Shown: positions 28,648-38,518, numbered from the stretch's first letter. The stretch is DNA of 64,000 nucleotides from Sphingobacterium humi (GCF_009768885.1 NZ_WSQA01000001.1:558001-622000), one strand, 5' to 3'. Notes: generated from the letters alone by a model not told the origin. A program made the numbers and translations.

Positions 28648-30825
28648 ATGGGATATGTAAACAAAATCCCCTTAAACCGTATTGGGTATGATTTTATTCC
28701 TACCCAATACCTTAAGGAAGGGAGAGATGAATATTACCATCGCTTCCAACAACAGAAATCCGATAAGACCTACCGTAATCTTACCGCCGAGGAGATCCAG
28801 ATCTTAGAAGCCAATGCCAATGAATCGACCAATTGGAACGATGTATTGGTGACCGATAAATTCCTGCCCCAGCAAATTAAGCGTTCCAAGTTTTTTGGCC
28901 TTATCCGCATTGGTGATATGGAGGAGGTATACCTGGAATACCGAGATATTCGCCTACCCTGTGGCATCTACAACTCGCATATCATCAGCAGTGATCTGGG
29001 CGATTGCATTGCCTTGCATCAGGTGCGCTATATGGCACATTTCATCATAGGCAACGAAGTCATCTTACTCAATGTCAGTGAAATGGAAACCAGTTCCAGT
29101 GCGAAGTTTGGCAATGGCATCCTGAAAGATGGCGACGCGGAATCTTCCCGCATCTACCTGGAGCTGTGCAACGAAAATGGCAACCGCAAGGTATTGCCAT
29201 TTGATGGTATGCAGGCCGCCGACGTTTATCTGTGGACCCGCAACAGGCAGGATAAGCTGCTGCAAAGGCGTTTCTTTGAAATGACCAACAAACGCTTTAC
29301 CAGCGAGCGTGGCTTCTACAGCGAAATTGGCGACCGAACGGTCATCAAAAACTCCCACACCATTAAAAATGTAAAAATCGGTTCCGATGCCTACATCAAA
29401 GGAGTGAACAAGCTGAAAAACCTCACCGTAAACTCCACCTCCACCGCCTATACCCAAATTGGGGAAGGCTGTGAATTGGTAAACGGCATTATTGGCTACG
29501 GCTGCCGCGTGTTCTATGGCGTGAAAGCGGTGCGTTTTATCCTTTCCTCCTACTCGCAGTTAAAATACGGCGCACGCCTGATCAACTCCTTTTTAGGCGA
29601 CAATTCCACCATTTCCTGCTGTGAGGTATTGAACTCCTTGATTTTCCCGGCCCACGAGCAGCACCATAACAACTCCTTTTTATGTGCTTCCTTGGTGATG
29701 GGCCAATCGAATATGGCTGCCGGTGCTACCGTAGGCTCGAACCATAACTCGCGCGCTGCCGATGGCGAAATCATTGCAGGCCGGGGATTCTGGCCCGGAC
29801 TCTGCGTGAGCCTGAAGCATAATTCCCGATTCGCCTCCTACACTTTAATCGTAAAGGGCGATTTCCCCAATGAACTTGATATCCGCATTCCATTTTCCTT
29901 GCTGAGCAACGATGTCAAAAACGATCAATTGGTTTTGATTCCGGGCTATTGGTTTATGTACAACATGTATGCGTTAATGCGTAACACCAATAAATTCATC
30001 AGCCGCGACAAGCGACAGTTCAAGAATCAATACTTCGAATACGACATCTTAGCACCAGACACGGTAAACGAGCTGTTTAACGCCCTTGCGGAAATGGAGA
30101 CGGCTGTGGGTGCTTCGATAGATAAAAACGCCGCAGAGCCCGCTATTCAAGGCCGCAACTGGTTACAGGACAGCAATAGCCTTAACCTAGAAGTGCATCT
30201 GCCCAATACCGAGTTTTCCAAACGTAGGGTATTGTTATTAAAACCGCGAGAGTCCTACAAGCTTTTCAAAAAACTGATTCGCTACTATTCGGTATGTCAG
30301 GTTTTAGAGCTGCTGCCTAGGGATGCCTTCCACAGCAAGCTAATTCAACAGGCGCTGCCATCCGCGCAGCGTGCGTCTTTTGTGAATGTTGGTGGCCAAT
30401 TGGTACCTGCCGACAAGCTAGAGGAACTCCTTTCCGATCTCCGTTCCGGCGCCATCGATTCTTGGGATGCCGTGCATGCCCGCTATCGCCATTGGAGCGA
30501 GGACTATTTAAGCGATAAGCTGACGCATGCCCTGCAATCCTTACAGGAAGTAACCGAACGCGATGCCCAAACCTGGGACATGGCCTTCTGGGACAACCTG
30601 CTGGACGAGGCCCTGCAAACCAAACAATGGATTTGCGAGGAAATTAGAAATACCCGCGAGAAAGATTATAAAAACCCATTCCGCGCCATGGTCTACAACA
30701 GCATGGAAGAAATGGAAGAAGTAGTCGGTAAGTTGGAGGACAATAGCTTCATTAACCAACAAACCCAAGAATTTGCAGACTTCAAAAACCGCGTCCAAGC
30801 TTTCCGACAGGAAATGGCCGTATAA
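28648..30825 (+). CDS. DUF4954 protein with left-handed beta-helix segment
   Basis: A 725-residue protein typical of Bacteroidota DUF4954. The middle (about residues 225-420) has hexapeptide-like turns (VIKNSHTIKNVKIGSDAYIKG, ATVGSNHNSRAADGEII) and resembles the left-handed beta-helix of sugar-nucleotide acyl- or nucleotidyltransferases. The C-terminal 200 residues are helical and charged. No signal peptide, so it is cytoplasmic. Its place 9 bp after glmS suggests a role in amino-sugar or envelope precursor metabolism, but no reaction is known to me. Confidence 0.85.
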   Translation: MGYVNKIPLNRIGYDFIPTQYLKEGRDEYYHRFQQQKSDKTYRNLTAEEIQILEANANESTNWNDVLVTDKFLPQQIKRSKFFGLIRIGDMEEVYLEYRDIRLPCGIYNSHIISSDLGDCIALHQVRYMAHFIIGNEVILLNVSEMETSSSAKFGNGILKDGDAESSRIYLELCNENGNRKVLPFDGMQAADVYLWTRNRQDKLLQRRFFEMTNKRFTSERGFYSEIGDRTVIKNSHTIKNVKIGSDAYIKGVNKLKNLTVNSTSTAYTQIGEGCELVNGIIGYGCRVFYGVKAVRFILSSYSQLKYGARLINSFLGDNSTISCCEVLNSLIFPAHEQHHNNSFLCASLVMGQSNMAAGATVGSNHNSRAADGEIIAGRGFWPGLCVSLKHNSRFASYTLIVKGDFPNELDIRIPFSLLSNDVKNDQLVLIPGYWFMYNMYALMRNTNKFISRDKRQFKNQYFEYDILAPDTVNELFNALAEMETAVGASIDKNAAEPAIQGRNWLQDSNSLNLEVHLPNTEFSKRRVLLLKPRESYKLFKKLIRYYSVCQVLELLPRDAFHSKLIQQALPSAQRASFVNVGGQLVPADKLEELLSDLRSGAIDSWDAVHARYRHWSEDYLSDKLTHALQSLQEVTERDAQTWDMAFWDNLLDEALQTKQWICEEIRNTREKDYKNPFRAMVYNSMEEMEEVVGKLEDNSFINQQTQEFADFKNRVQAFRQEMAV

Positions 30826-30849
30826 GCATACTAAACGTTAATCAAAATA

Positions 30850-30878
30850 ATCCCTGCCAACTTTGGCAGGGATTTTTC
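30850..30878 (+). terminator. Intrinsic terminator after glmS operon
   Basis: ATCCCTGCCAA (30850-30860) pairs with TTGGCAGGGAT (30863-30873), followed by TTTTT. Confidence 0.85.
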
Positions 30879-30967
30879 GTTTGTATAGGGAATATCGCCC
30901 CCTTCTCCTCAAATTCACACCCATAACATTACTTTGACGCAGCAAACTAGCAAGCGCCATAAAGCTC

Positions 30968-31046
30968 CTTTTCAACAGCCTATCATCCCCATCTCCAAAG
31001 GGGTTTGAAAGGGGTGAGAAAGGGTTGAGAAAGGGAAGTAAAAGGG
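30968..31046. repeat. Dispersed intergenic repeat with G-runs every 11 bases (copy 1)
   Basis: The gap 30826-31216 has no gene. CTTTTCAACAGCC (30968-30980) is followed by G-runs starting at 31000, 31011, 31022, 31033 and 31044, exactly 11 bases apart, with GAAA-type spacers. The same head and layout recurs at 50041-50125. The runs could form a G-quadruplex. Confidence 0.65.
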
Positions 31047-31148
31047 ATATAAAAAAGAAGTGCCCAGAAGGAGCCCTTTCCTAAATCAAAAGTTGGTATA
31101 AAATAACTCCTCATTAGCCATATGCCTTCTTATCCAAATTATACCAAA

Positions 31149-31176
31149 CACAAAAAGCAGGGCTGAAAATATCAGC
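31149..31176 (-). terminator. Intrinsic terminator of the permease gene
   Basis: AGCAGGGCTGA pairs with TCAGCCCTGCT around a short AT loop, 41 bp beyond the permease stop codon on the minus strand. Confidence 0.75.
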
Positions 31177-31216
31177 CCTGCTCTCATATCTCATATCTCA
31201 AATCTCACATCTAAGT

Positions 31217-32686
31217 TTATTTTCCATTTTCCTTCCGTAATACCGAGTTCTTATACCCGTATGCAAAGTAAACAGCCACACCGATGGCCATCCAGATGCC
31301 TAGACGTTCCCAGCTTTCGATAGGTAACCCGGCCATTAAGCCAACGCACACTAAAATACCTAAGATAGGGACAAGCGGTACCAAAGGTGTTTTGAAAGGA
31401 CGCTCGATTTCTGGGTTGGTTTTACGAAGCACCAACACGCCGATACAAACTAAGGAGAAGGCAAACAAGGTACCGATACTCACCATATGGCCTAAATCGG
31501 AAACTGGAACAAATCCAGCGAAAATACTCACGAATACCATAAAGATAGCATTCGTTTTCCAAGGTGTTTGGCGCTTGCCGAGGTCGGAAAACAACTTCGG
31601 CAACAAACCATCTTTACTCATGGAGTAGAAAACACGACTTTGTCCTAATAACATCACCAAGATAACGGAGGTATACCCCGCAATAATGGTAATGATCATG
31701 GCGGTATTTAAGAAGTGATATCCTGTTTTTTCAAATGCCGTAGCCACGGGTTTGGCATCGCCCGAGAAGGCAGTGTATGGCGCTAAACCAGTCATCACAT
31801 AGGCGAATAACACATAAAGGATGGTACAGATAATCAAGGATCCGATAATTCCGATAGGCATTCCTTTTTTCGGGTTCTTGGCTTCCTGCGCGGCCGTACT
31901 TACGGCATCAAAACCAATAAAGGCAAAGAAAACCACACCTGCAGCTTGTAAAATTCCCGACCAGCCATAATGGCCACGGTAATCACTACTCCAGAAATCC
32001 CAGAAGCTCATCTGTCCTTGTTTCACCATCTCCTCCCCTTCGTTTACCGGAATAAATGGTGTATGGTTTGCCGGATCGATAAATTGCCATCCCAACACAA
32101 TGAAAAGGATAACAACGCTCACTTTAAGAATAACCAGGATATTATTTACTGCTGACGACTCTTGCGTTCCGCGCATTAACAGTAAGGAGAGTAAGCAGAC
32201 AATAACAATGGCCGGCAGGTTGATAACCCCGCCTTCAAACGGCCCTGAAAGCAGCTGCGTGGGGACATGTATACCCACCATGAGCAGCAGTTCATTAAAA
32301 TATTGCGACCAGCTTACCGCCACGGTCGCTGCCGCGAGGGCATATTCCAAGACCAAATCCCATCCGATGATCCAGGCCATAAACTCGCCCATGGTTGCAT
32401 AGGAATACGTATAAGCACTTCCGGCAACCGGTATCATGGAGGCAAATTCAGCATAACACAAGCCGGCAAAAGCACAGCCTACCGCCGCAATAATAAAAGA
32501 TAGCATAACCGCCGGACCGGCATGGTCGGCAGCAGCAATACCTGTTAAGGAGAAAAGTCCTGCACCAATAATAGCACCGATGCCTAAGGCAACTAAACCT
32601 GAGCTGGAGAGGGTTCGCTTAAGCGTGCCTTCGCCACTCTGCTCTGCTTCGGCGACTAACTTTGCAATAGATTTTTTATACCACAT
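31217..32686 (-). CDS. APC-family amino acid permease (cationic amino acid transporter type)
   Basis: This 489-residue inner membrane protein has about 12 hydrophobic segments. The start of TM1 has the APC motif GAIIGAGLFSLTG, and the loop FYSMSKDGLLPKLFSDLGKRQTPW is typical of the CAT/YfnA-like branch, with FAFIGFDAVSTAAQEAKNPKK in the middle. It should import amino acids with protons. It is a single gene with its own terminator and a long AT-rich upstream region shared with the divergent helicase. Confidence 0.92.
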   Translation of the reverse strand: MWYKKSIAKLVAEAEQSGEGTLKRTLSSSGLVALGIGAIIGAGLFSLTGIAAADHAGPAVMLSFIIAAVGCAFAGLCYAEFASMIPVAGSAYTYSYATMGEFMAWIIGWDLVLEYALAAATVAVSWSQYFNELLLMVGIHVPTQLLSGPFEGGVINLPAIVIVCLLSLLLMRGTQESSAVNNILVILKVSVVILFIVLGWQFIDPANHTPFIPVNEGEEMVKQGQMSFWDFWSSDYRGHYGWSGILQAAGVVFFAFIGFDAVSTAAQEAKNPKKGMPIGIIGSLIICTILYVLFAYVMTGLAPYTAFSGDAKPVATAFEKTGYHFLNTAMIITIIAGYTSVILVMLLGQSRVFYSMSKDGLLPKLFSDLGKRQTPWKTNAIFMVFVSIFAGFVPVSDLGHMVSIGTLFAFSLVCIGVLVLRKTNPEIERPFKTPLVPLVPILGILVCVGLMAGLPIESWERLGIWMAIGVAVYFAYGYKNSVLRKENGK

Positions 32687-33162
32687 AATTCAGTTAAATG
32701 ATTAATCCTATAAACCTACAAAAAAAATAAAAAAAACAGCCTATTTCCGCTTTTTTCAAGGCTGTAAACAGTAAAAATTTTAAATTAATTGGTAAAAAAT
32801 AAAATAAAATATCAAAAAAATCAAAGAGAAGACCGCAATCCAAATTATATTCTAATTTTATTCATATTCGCCATATTTTATAGATAGAAAAGAGAGCCTT
32901 TCAAAATGGTTTACTAGTTACTGCAAGCACTGTTTTTCGCCTAAAAGGTTTTATGTAACAGACTCAATTAGAATAATATCACACCTATAGGTTAAAAATA
33001 GGGTTGAAAATAAAGAATGAAGCAAATGCAGCTACAAAGAAGAAATATATAGCTACAAATCAAACATTTAGTTACTTAACCCCTTGATAGGTAGGAAAAA
33101 CCAATAATTATTGCTACCTTTGCACCGCCTTAGGCAATTGTGCCTATTGTATATTTTATTTC
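32687..33162. other. AT-rich divergent intergenic region
   Basis: No gene is visible in these 476 bases. It holds the upstream regions of the permease (minus) and the DEAD-box helicase (plus). AGCTACAAA is repeated at 33030-33038 and 33051-33059, 21 bases (two helical turns) apart, about 60 bp before the helicase -7 box, and could be a regulator site. Confidence 0.4.
33115..33122 (+). promoter_or_regulatory. Probable -7 box of the DEAD-box helicase promoter
   Basis: TACCTTTG followed by CA matches the Bacteroidota -7 box exactly, giving a start near 33129 and a short leader of about 34 nt. The -33 TTTG is not at the expected spacing. Confidence 0.5.
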
Positions 33163-34953
33163 ATGAACCCATTTTTAGAACTGGGGATCCGTCATGATAT
33201 TGTTAATGCCATCACTGAGTTAGGTTTCGAAAAACCTTCTCCCATCCAGGAAAAAGCCATTCCTGTATTACTGACTGGTAACGACGATTTTGTCGGATTA
33301 GCCCAAACAGGTACAGGGAAGACAGCGGCATTTGGTCTTCCTCTTTTAGAACAACTAGATTTTTCGTTCAACCAACCCCAAGCATTGGTCTTATGTCCAA
33401 CGCGTGAGCTTTGTTTGCAAATTGCGAAAGACTTAGAAAAATTTGCCAAATTTATGGACAATGTTCACGTCGTAGCCGTTTATGGTGGTGCGAACATTGG
33501 TGACCAGTTGCGTCAGATCCGTCGTGGTGTACAGATCGTCGTTGCAACTCCAGGTCGTATGCTAGACATTATCGGACGTAACGCCATCGATTTTTCCAAC
33601 GTAAAATACGTGGTTCTGGATGAAGCTGATGAAATGTTGAACATGGGCTTCCAAGAAGACATCAACAACATCTTATCGGAAACTCCGGAGGATAAAAAAA
33701 CTTGGTTGTTCTCTGCGACTATGCCGAAAGAGGTACGTCGTATTGCACAAAACTACATGACCGACCCTTTTGAGTTGACTGTAGGCACAAAGAACACCGG
33801 AAATGCAAACATCGAGCATAACTATTACTTGATTAAAGCAAAAGATAAATACGCGGCCTTCAAACGCATCGTAGATTTTTATCCAGAGATTTTCGGTATT
33901 GTTTTCTGCCGTACAAAAATTGAGACCCAAGAAATTGCGGAAGCCTTAATTAAAGACGGTTACAATGCAGATTCACTGCACGGCGATTTATCGCAACAAC
34001 AACGTGATAAAGTGATGAAACGCTATCGCGAACGCAACTTGCAATTATTAATTGCTACGGACGTTGCTGCCCGCGGTATCGATGTTAACGACGTAACACA
34101 CGTTATTAACTACTCCCTTCCTGATGAAGTAGAAAACTATACCCACCGCTCTGGCCGTACAGCCCGTGCCGGAAAAACAGGGATCTCTATTTCCTTAGTG
34201 AATGTGAAAGAAATGAGCAAGATTCGCCATATCGAAAAGATTATTGGTAAATCTTTCGAGCGCAAACAAGTTCCTCAAGGTACGGAAGTATGTGAGAAAC
34301 AATTGTTTGCCATGGTCGATAAAGTACATAACGTTGAAGTTCAGGAAGAGCAAATCAACGCTTTCTTACCTCAAATCTTAGAAAGCTTACAAGATTTAAC
34401 GAAAGAAGAAGTGGTAAAACGCTTTGCTTCCCTAGAATTCAACCGTTTCTTAGACTACTACAAAGAAGCTCCAGATTTGAATATCGAGGCGCGTGATGCC
34501 AGAGGCGATCGCGACCGCGACAGAGAACCTGGCCGTCGTTCTAGCAAAGGATTTACACGTTTGTTTATCAACTTAGGTTCGGTAGACGAGTTCAACCGCG
34601 GCGATATGTTAGGCTTCATCTGCAACAAGAGTAAGATTTCCGGTAAATCAATCGGTAAAATCGACTTGAAAGGTGTATTCACCTTCTTCGAAGTGGAAGA
34701 TGCAGAAGTAGAAAAAGTATTCCAAGGCTTTAAAAGCGTTGAATTCAACGGTAGAGCTGTACGTATTGAAGTTTCTGGAGATGGAAGATCATCTGACCGT
34801 GGTTCTAACGGACGTGGTCGTGGTAGATCTTCGGACAGAGAAAGAGGCGACAGAAATGGCTCTAGCCGCAACGGAAGAAGAGATCGTGATCGCTCGAACG
34901 GCGGTTTCCGTGACTTCTCTGGCAAACGCAAAGAGTCTAGAAGCAGATATTAA
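33163..34953 (+). CDS. DEAD-box ATP-dependent RNA helicase (CsdA/DbpA-like)
   Basis: A 596-residue RNA helicase for ribosome assembly or mRNA decay. All core motifs are present: Q motif (PSPIQEKAIPVL), AQTGTGKTAA, PTREL, TPGRM, VLDEADEML, SAT, RGID and HRSGRTARAGKTG. Residues about 460-545 form a DbpA-type RNA-binding domain (RLFINLGSVDEFNRGDMLGF). The tail is rich in Arg, Gly and Ser and probably binds RNA nonspecifically. A terminator follows. Confidence 0.95.
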   Translation: MNPFLELGIRHDIVNAITELGFEKPSPIQEKAIPVLLTGNDDFVGLAQTGTGKTAAFGLPLLEQLDFSFNQPQALVLCPTRELCLQIAKDLEKFAKFMDNVHVVAVYGGANIGDQLRQIRRGVQIVVATPGRMLDIIGRNAIDFSNVKYVVLDEADEMLNMGFQEDINNILSETPEDKKTWLFSATMPKEVRRIAQNYMTDPFELTVGTKNTGNANIEHNYYLIKAKDKYAAFKRIVDFYPEIFGIVFCRTKIETQEIAEALIKDGYNADSLHGDLSQQQRDKVMKRYRERNLQLLIATDVAARGIDVNDVTHVINYSLPDEVENYTHRSGRTARAGKTGISISLVNVKEMSKIRHIEKIIGKSFERKQVPQGTEVCEKQLFAMVDKVHNVEVQEEQINAFLPQILESLQDLTKEEVVKRFASLEFNRFLDYYKEAPDLNIEARDARGDRDRDREPGRRSSKGFTRLFINLGSVDEFNRGDMLGFICNKSKISGKSIGKIDLKGVFTFFEVEDAEVEKVFQGFKSVEFNGRAVRIEVSGDGRSSDRGSNGRGRGRSSDRERGDRNGSSRNGRRDRDRSNGGFRDFSGKRKESRSRY

Positions 34954-34973
34954 TCGCTTTCTATATCGAATAA

Positions 34974-35008
34974 AAAAGCCCTCGAATTTAGTTTCGAGGG
35001 CTTTTCTT
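34974..35008. terminator. Bidirectional terminator
   Basis: AAAAGCCCTCGAA pairs with TTCGAGGGCTTTT between the helicase and the convergent HPP gene. Confidence 0.85.
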
Positions 35009-35063
35009 TTTTAAAATAATTGGATAAGCAATTTGTTATTGACTGGTCGAAAGGCGCCACAGC

Positions 35064-35675
35064 TTAGGCCCTAAACCTGCGTCGCAACTGATCTCTTCGG
35101 GAACGACGTAAGCGAGAGCCCCGAACCGGATAATGCCGCTTTTTGGTGATGTTATTGAACACTAAGGCCACAACAAACAAGATGAAAGCACCCGTAAACA
35201 CTGGCGATAGCACATAGGCATAGCCCATACTGGCGATTTTAGTACCCGAGCTCACGGCAATCAATGCGGTTGCTCCTCCCGGAGGGTGTAAGGTTTTGGT
35301 GACCTGCATGAGCACAATAGAGGACGCAACAGCCAATGGTGCTGTCAACCAAAGCACATCCGGTAGCAACTTCCCCACCGTCACCCCGACAATGGCCGAC
35401 ACCACATGACCACCAATAAGATTGCGTGGCTGCGCTAAAGGGCTCTGGATAGCGCCATAAACTAAAACAGCAGAGGCTCCAAAGGAGCCTATCAGGAAAA
35501 TATTTTCAAGTGCCGGAAGCTGCAAGGATTGCAAATAGGCGATGAGACCAATGCCAACAAAGGCGCCAACAAAAGACCAGATATGCTCGCGCACATCAAC
35601 CAGGGTCTCCTTATACATGACGTAACGGTAAACCCGGTACTGCCTATTGATGGAATGTTTAAGCTTTCGAACCAA
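35064..35675 (-). CDS. HPP-family integral membrane protein
   Basis: A 203-residue protein with four to five membrane segments and the family motif LHPPGGATAL. HPP proteins have been linked to nitrite transport in some bacteria and plastids; the substrate here is unknown. The frame begins at a TTG just 3 bp after the rlmB stop; an ATG at 35618 would remove 19 residues (RQYRVYRYV...), which look conserved to me, so I keep the TTG but am not certain. The C-terminus is strongly basic (SRLRRSRRDQLRRRF). It is likely co-transcribed with rlmB. Confidence 0.8.
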   Translation of the reverse strand: MVRKLKHSINRQYRVYRYVMYKETLVDVREHIWSFVGAFVGIGLIAYLQSLQLPALENIFLIGSFGASAVLVYGAIQSPLAQPRNLIGGHVVSAIVGVTVGKLLPDVLWLTAPLAVASSIVLMQVTKTLHPPGGATALIAVSSGTKIASMGYAYVLSPVFTGAFILFVVALVFNNITKKRHYPVRGSRLRRSRRDQLRRRFRA

Positions 35676-35677
35676 GG

Positions 35678-36454
35678 TTAGCCTAAATTGCGTTGTCTGA
35701 TGGCCTCATAGATAACTACCGCAGCAGATACGGACACATTTAAGGAGCCGATCTCACCGAACATAGGAATCTTGGCCAACTTATCTGAAATACGGATCAG
35801 GTCATCGGAAACTCCGACATCTTCCGCTCCCATAACCACACAGCTAGGACCTGTATAATCGACATCGTAAATGGATTCTTTAGTTTTCTCGGTACTGACT
35901 ACCAGCTGCACGCCTGACTCCATCAGGAATTTCGCGGTTTTACTTAAGGAATCCTGACGACATACTGGAATCTTGAATAAAGCACCAGCAGAGGTCTTGA
36001 TGGCGTCTGGATTAATCTCCGCCGAGCCTTTCTTAGGAACAATAATCGCATGTACACCAGCACATTCTGCCGTACGGGCAATAGCACCCATATTACGCAC
36101 ATCCGTTACCCCATCCAGCATCAGCAATAAAGGGGTCTCCCCTTTCTCAAAAATAACCGGTAATAAATCTTCGATATTCTGGTAAATAATCGGCGAAATC
36201 ACAGCAATAACTCCCTGATGGTTCTTCCGCGTAATGCGATTCAACTTCTCGATCGGCACTTGCTGATATGCAATCTGATGGTCTTTTATCAATGCTTTAA
36301 ATTCCGCAAACAAAGTGCCCGATAAGCCACGTTGCACAAATAAGGATTCTATCTCCCGACCACTCTCAATGGCTTCCATAACAGCACGGATACCAAATAC
36401 CATCTGGTTGGTTTCCCGTTTCTCAGGTCTTTCTCTACGTTGAAAATTTTGCAT
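35678..36454 (-). CDS. rlmB: 23S rRNA (guanosine-2'-O)-methyltransferase RlmB / TrmH family
   Basis: The 258-residue product is a SPOUT methyltransferase. The N-terminal substrate-binding domain (MVFGIRAVMEAIESGREIESLFVQ) is followed by the knotted SAM domain: LDGVTDVRNMGAIARTAE, VPKKGSAEINPDAIKTSAGAL, VMGAEDVGVSDDLI and GSLNVSVSAAV. It should 2'-O-methylate G2251 (E. coli numbering) of 23S rRNA; assignment to RlmB rather than TrmH rests on the N-terminal domain. Confidence 0.92.
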   Translation of the reverse strand: MQNFQRRERPEKRETNQMVFGIRAVMEAIESGREIESLFVQRGLSGTLFAEFKALIKDHQIAYQQVPIEKLNRITRKNHQGVIAVISPIIYQNIEDLLPVIFEKGETPLLLMLDGVTDVRNMGAIARTAECAGVHAIIVPKKGSAEINPDAIKTSAGALFKIPVCRQDSLSKTAKFLMESGVQLVVSTEKTKESIYDVDYTGPSCVVMGAEDVGVSDDLIRISDKLAKIPMFGEIGSLNVSVSAAVVIYEAIRQRNLG

Positions 36455-36530
36455 GTAAAGTATATTTAATAAAAGTACCTCTCTTCTGCATGAGGCAGAA
36501 AAGAATGTACAAAAGTAGAAAACTAATTGC

Positions 36531-38462
36531 TTAACTAAGGCCTAAATCGAAGGTTTTTCGTAATTCCTCTAAAAGGGGGTTCTTGGCAACCATGGCCTGA
36601 TACTTTTCTTGGGAGGTGTAAGGCTTGCGCTCCTTGGTTTTTTCCACCATCATGACTTCCATATCCAAAGCAAAGTTGCGCAGCTCTACACGCAGGAAGT
36701 TTAAGATATCAATCTTCCCGAGCTTCAGCTGATCGATCTGCACGGCGTTCTCCACCTCTACCTCAATCAAGGTGCCATTTAGGCGGGGCGTATTGCTCGT
36801 CATCAGCGTAAATAAGGTAATCTTGTGCTCCGCCTTCAGCTTTTCAGCAAGGATATTCCACTTGCTTAAGAAGCTGTTCTGCGTCACTTCAAAGAACTCA
36901 TTACCCTGAACAAGCTCCTCCTCTTCGGAGTCTCCCTTTTTCTTCTCCTCAAAGATGGTATTCAAGTTAGGCAGGGAATTAACCGGTTTAAAGCTACCCC
37001 AACCTTTAAATGCAGGCTTAGCATCCGACGATGCGCCACTTGCTCCTGCTCCTGCTGCAGACGACCCTGAACCCATTGCTGTAGAACCTGAACCCATTGC
37101 TAAAGAACTTGGACTTGCTGCCGAGGAAGTCGAACCTTGCTGCCCGGCATAAGGATTAGCAGGATTCCCCGAACCCGCTGGGATTTCCTTCGAAGGGGTC
37201 TCCGTGGTCGCGATAGGCTTGCTTACAGGCTGGCTGAATCCAGCAGTAGCATGAGGAAGATTTGTGGTTGTGGTTTTAGCTGGACTCCCAGCATTTAGCC
37301 CCCCAGACTCAGGGAGTTTTTTTTTTAGTTCAGCTTGCGCTGGTATCCCGTTTTGGGCTAATTGGATGGCACTTGCTATGTGACACATTTTCAGTAAGCT
37401 AAGCTCTACTTGCAAGCGTTGGTTCTTACTACTTCGGTAAGAGATCTCACATTGATTGGCAATATTTAAAGCCGAAAGCAATAAGCCGCTAGACAATTGC
37501 TGCGCCTGTTCCAAATAACGTTTCTTGACATTCTCACTTACCTCCAACAACTTGAGCGTTGCTGGATCCTTCGTAACTAATAAGTTCCGGACGTGATTGG
37601 AAAGTCCTGCTATAAAATGTCCGCCATCGAATCCTTTGTTTAAGATAGAATCAAAAATCAAGAGGGCTTGCGAAGCATCCTGCTTTGCAATAGCATCCAA
37701 TAGCTGGAAGTAATAGTCGTAATCTAAGATATTGAGGTTGTCGATGACAGCCTTGTAGGTCAGGTTCTTGTTGGAGAAGCTGACAATCTGATCAAACATG
37801 GATAGTGCATCACGAAGACCACCATCGGCCTTTTGCGCAATCACATGGAGACCATCCATTTCAAAGGTAATCTCCTCCTTATTGGCGATATTTGCTAAGT
37901 GATTAGCCATATCCTCTACCTTAATGCGATTAAAGTCGAATATCTGACAACGTGAGAGTATCGTTGGAAGAATCTTGTGCTTCTCAGTCGTCGCTAAGAT
38001 AAAGATAGCATAGGAAGGTGGTTCCTCTAAGGTCTTCAGGAAGGCATTAAAAGCCTGTTGTGAGAGCATATGCACCTCATCGATGATGTATATTTTATAC
38101 TTCCCTGTTTGAGGTGGAATCCGCACCTGATCTATTAAGGATCGGATATCATCTACGGAGTTATTGGATGCTGCATCGAGCTCATGGATACTGAAGGAGT
38201 TTCCATTCTGGAAAGATTTACAGCTATCACAGGAGCCACAGGCTTCATTCTCTACCGTAATCTGCTCACAGTTTATTGTTTTGGCCAGAATACGTGCGCA
38301 AGTCGTTTTCCCCACACCACGAGGACCGCAGAATAAGAATGCCTGTGCAAGTTGGTTATTGCGAATAGCATTCTTTAAAGTCCCTGTAATGTGTTGCTGA
38401 CCTACTACCGAGTCAAAAGTAACCGGTCTGTATTTTCGGGCAGAAACAATAAAATTATCCAT
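36531..38462 (-). CDS. dnaX: DNA polymerase III subunit gamma/tau
   Basis: Clamp-loader ATPase of 643 residues. Domain I has Walker A GPRGVGKTT, a four-cysteine zinc site (C...CGSCDSC), Walker B DEVHML and the SRC sensor. Domains II-III run to about residue 375. After this comes a low-complexity linker rich in Ser/Ala/Gly (about 385-505) and a C-terminal domain. At codons 379-382 the coding strand has an uninterrupted A10 run (37326-37317). A -1 slip there leads straight to TGA, giving a 384-residue product like gamma, while the full frame gives tau. See the separate finding. Confidence 0.96.
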   Translation of the reverse strand: MDNFIVSARKYRPVTFDSVVGQQHITGTLKNAIRNNQLAQAFLFCGPRGVGKTTCARILAKTINCEQITVENEACGSCDSCKSFQNGNSFSIHELDAASNNSVDDIRSLIDQVRIPPQTGKYKIYIIDEVHMLSQQAFNAFLKTLEEPPSYAIFILATTEKHKILPTILSRCQIFDFNRIKVEDMANHLANIANKEEITFEMDGLHVIAQKADGGLRDALSMFDQIVSFSNKNLTYKAVIDNLNILDYDYYFQLLDAIAKQDASQALLIFDSILNKGFDGGHFIAGLSNHVRNLLVTKDPATLKLLEVSENVKKRYLEQAQQLSSGLLLSALNIANQCEISYRSSKNQRLQVELSLLKMCHIASAIQLAQNGIPAQAELKKKLPESGGLNAGSPAKTTTTNLPHATAGFSQPVSKPIATTETPSKEIPAGSGNPANPYAGQQGSTSSAASPSSLAMGSGSTAMGSGSSAAGAGASGASSDAKPAFKGWGSFKPVNSLPNLNTIFEEKKKGDSEEEELVQGNEFFEVTQNSFLSKWNILAEKLKAEHKITLFTLMTSNTPRLNGTLIEVEVENAVQIDQLKLGKIDILNFLRVELRNFALDMEVMMVEKTKERKPYTSQEKYQAMVAKNPLLEELRKTFDLGLS

Positions 38463-38518
38463 GTGCGAAGATAATCATTTTTCATAGTTTAGGCAACAAG
38501 AGGCCCTAGTAGATCGAT

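Noticed and set aside
38164..38400. Small open frame on the plus strand inside dnaX
   Set aside because: It lies opposite the conserved ATPase domain and has no start signal or domain.
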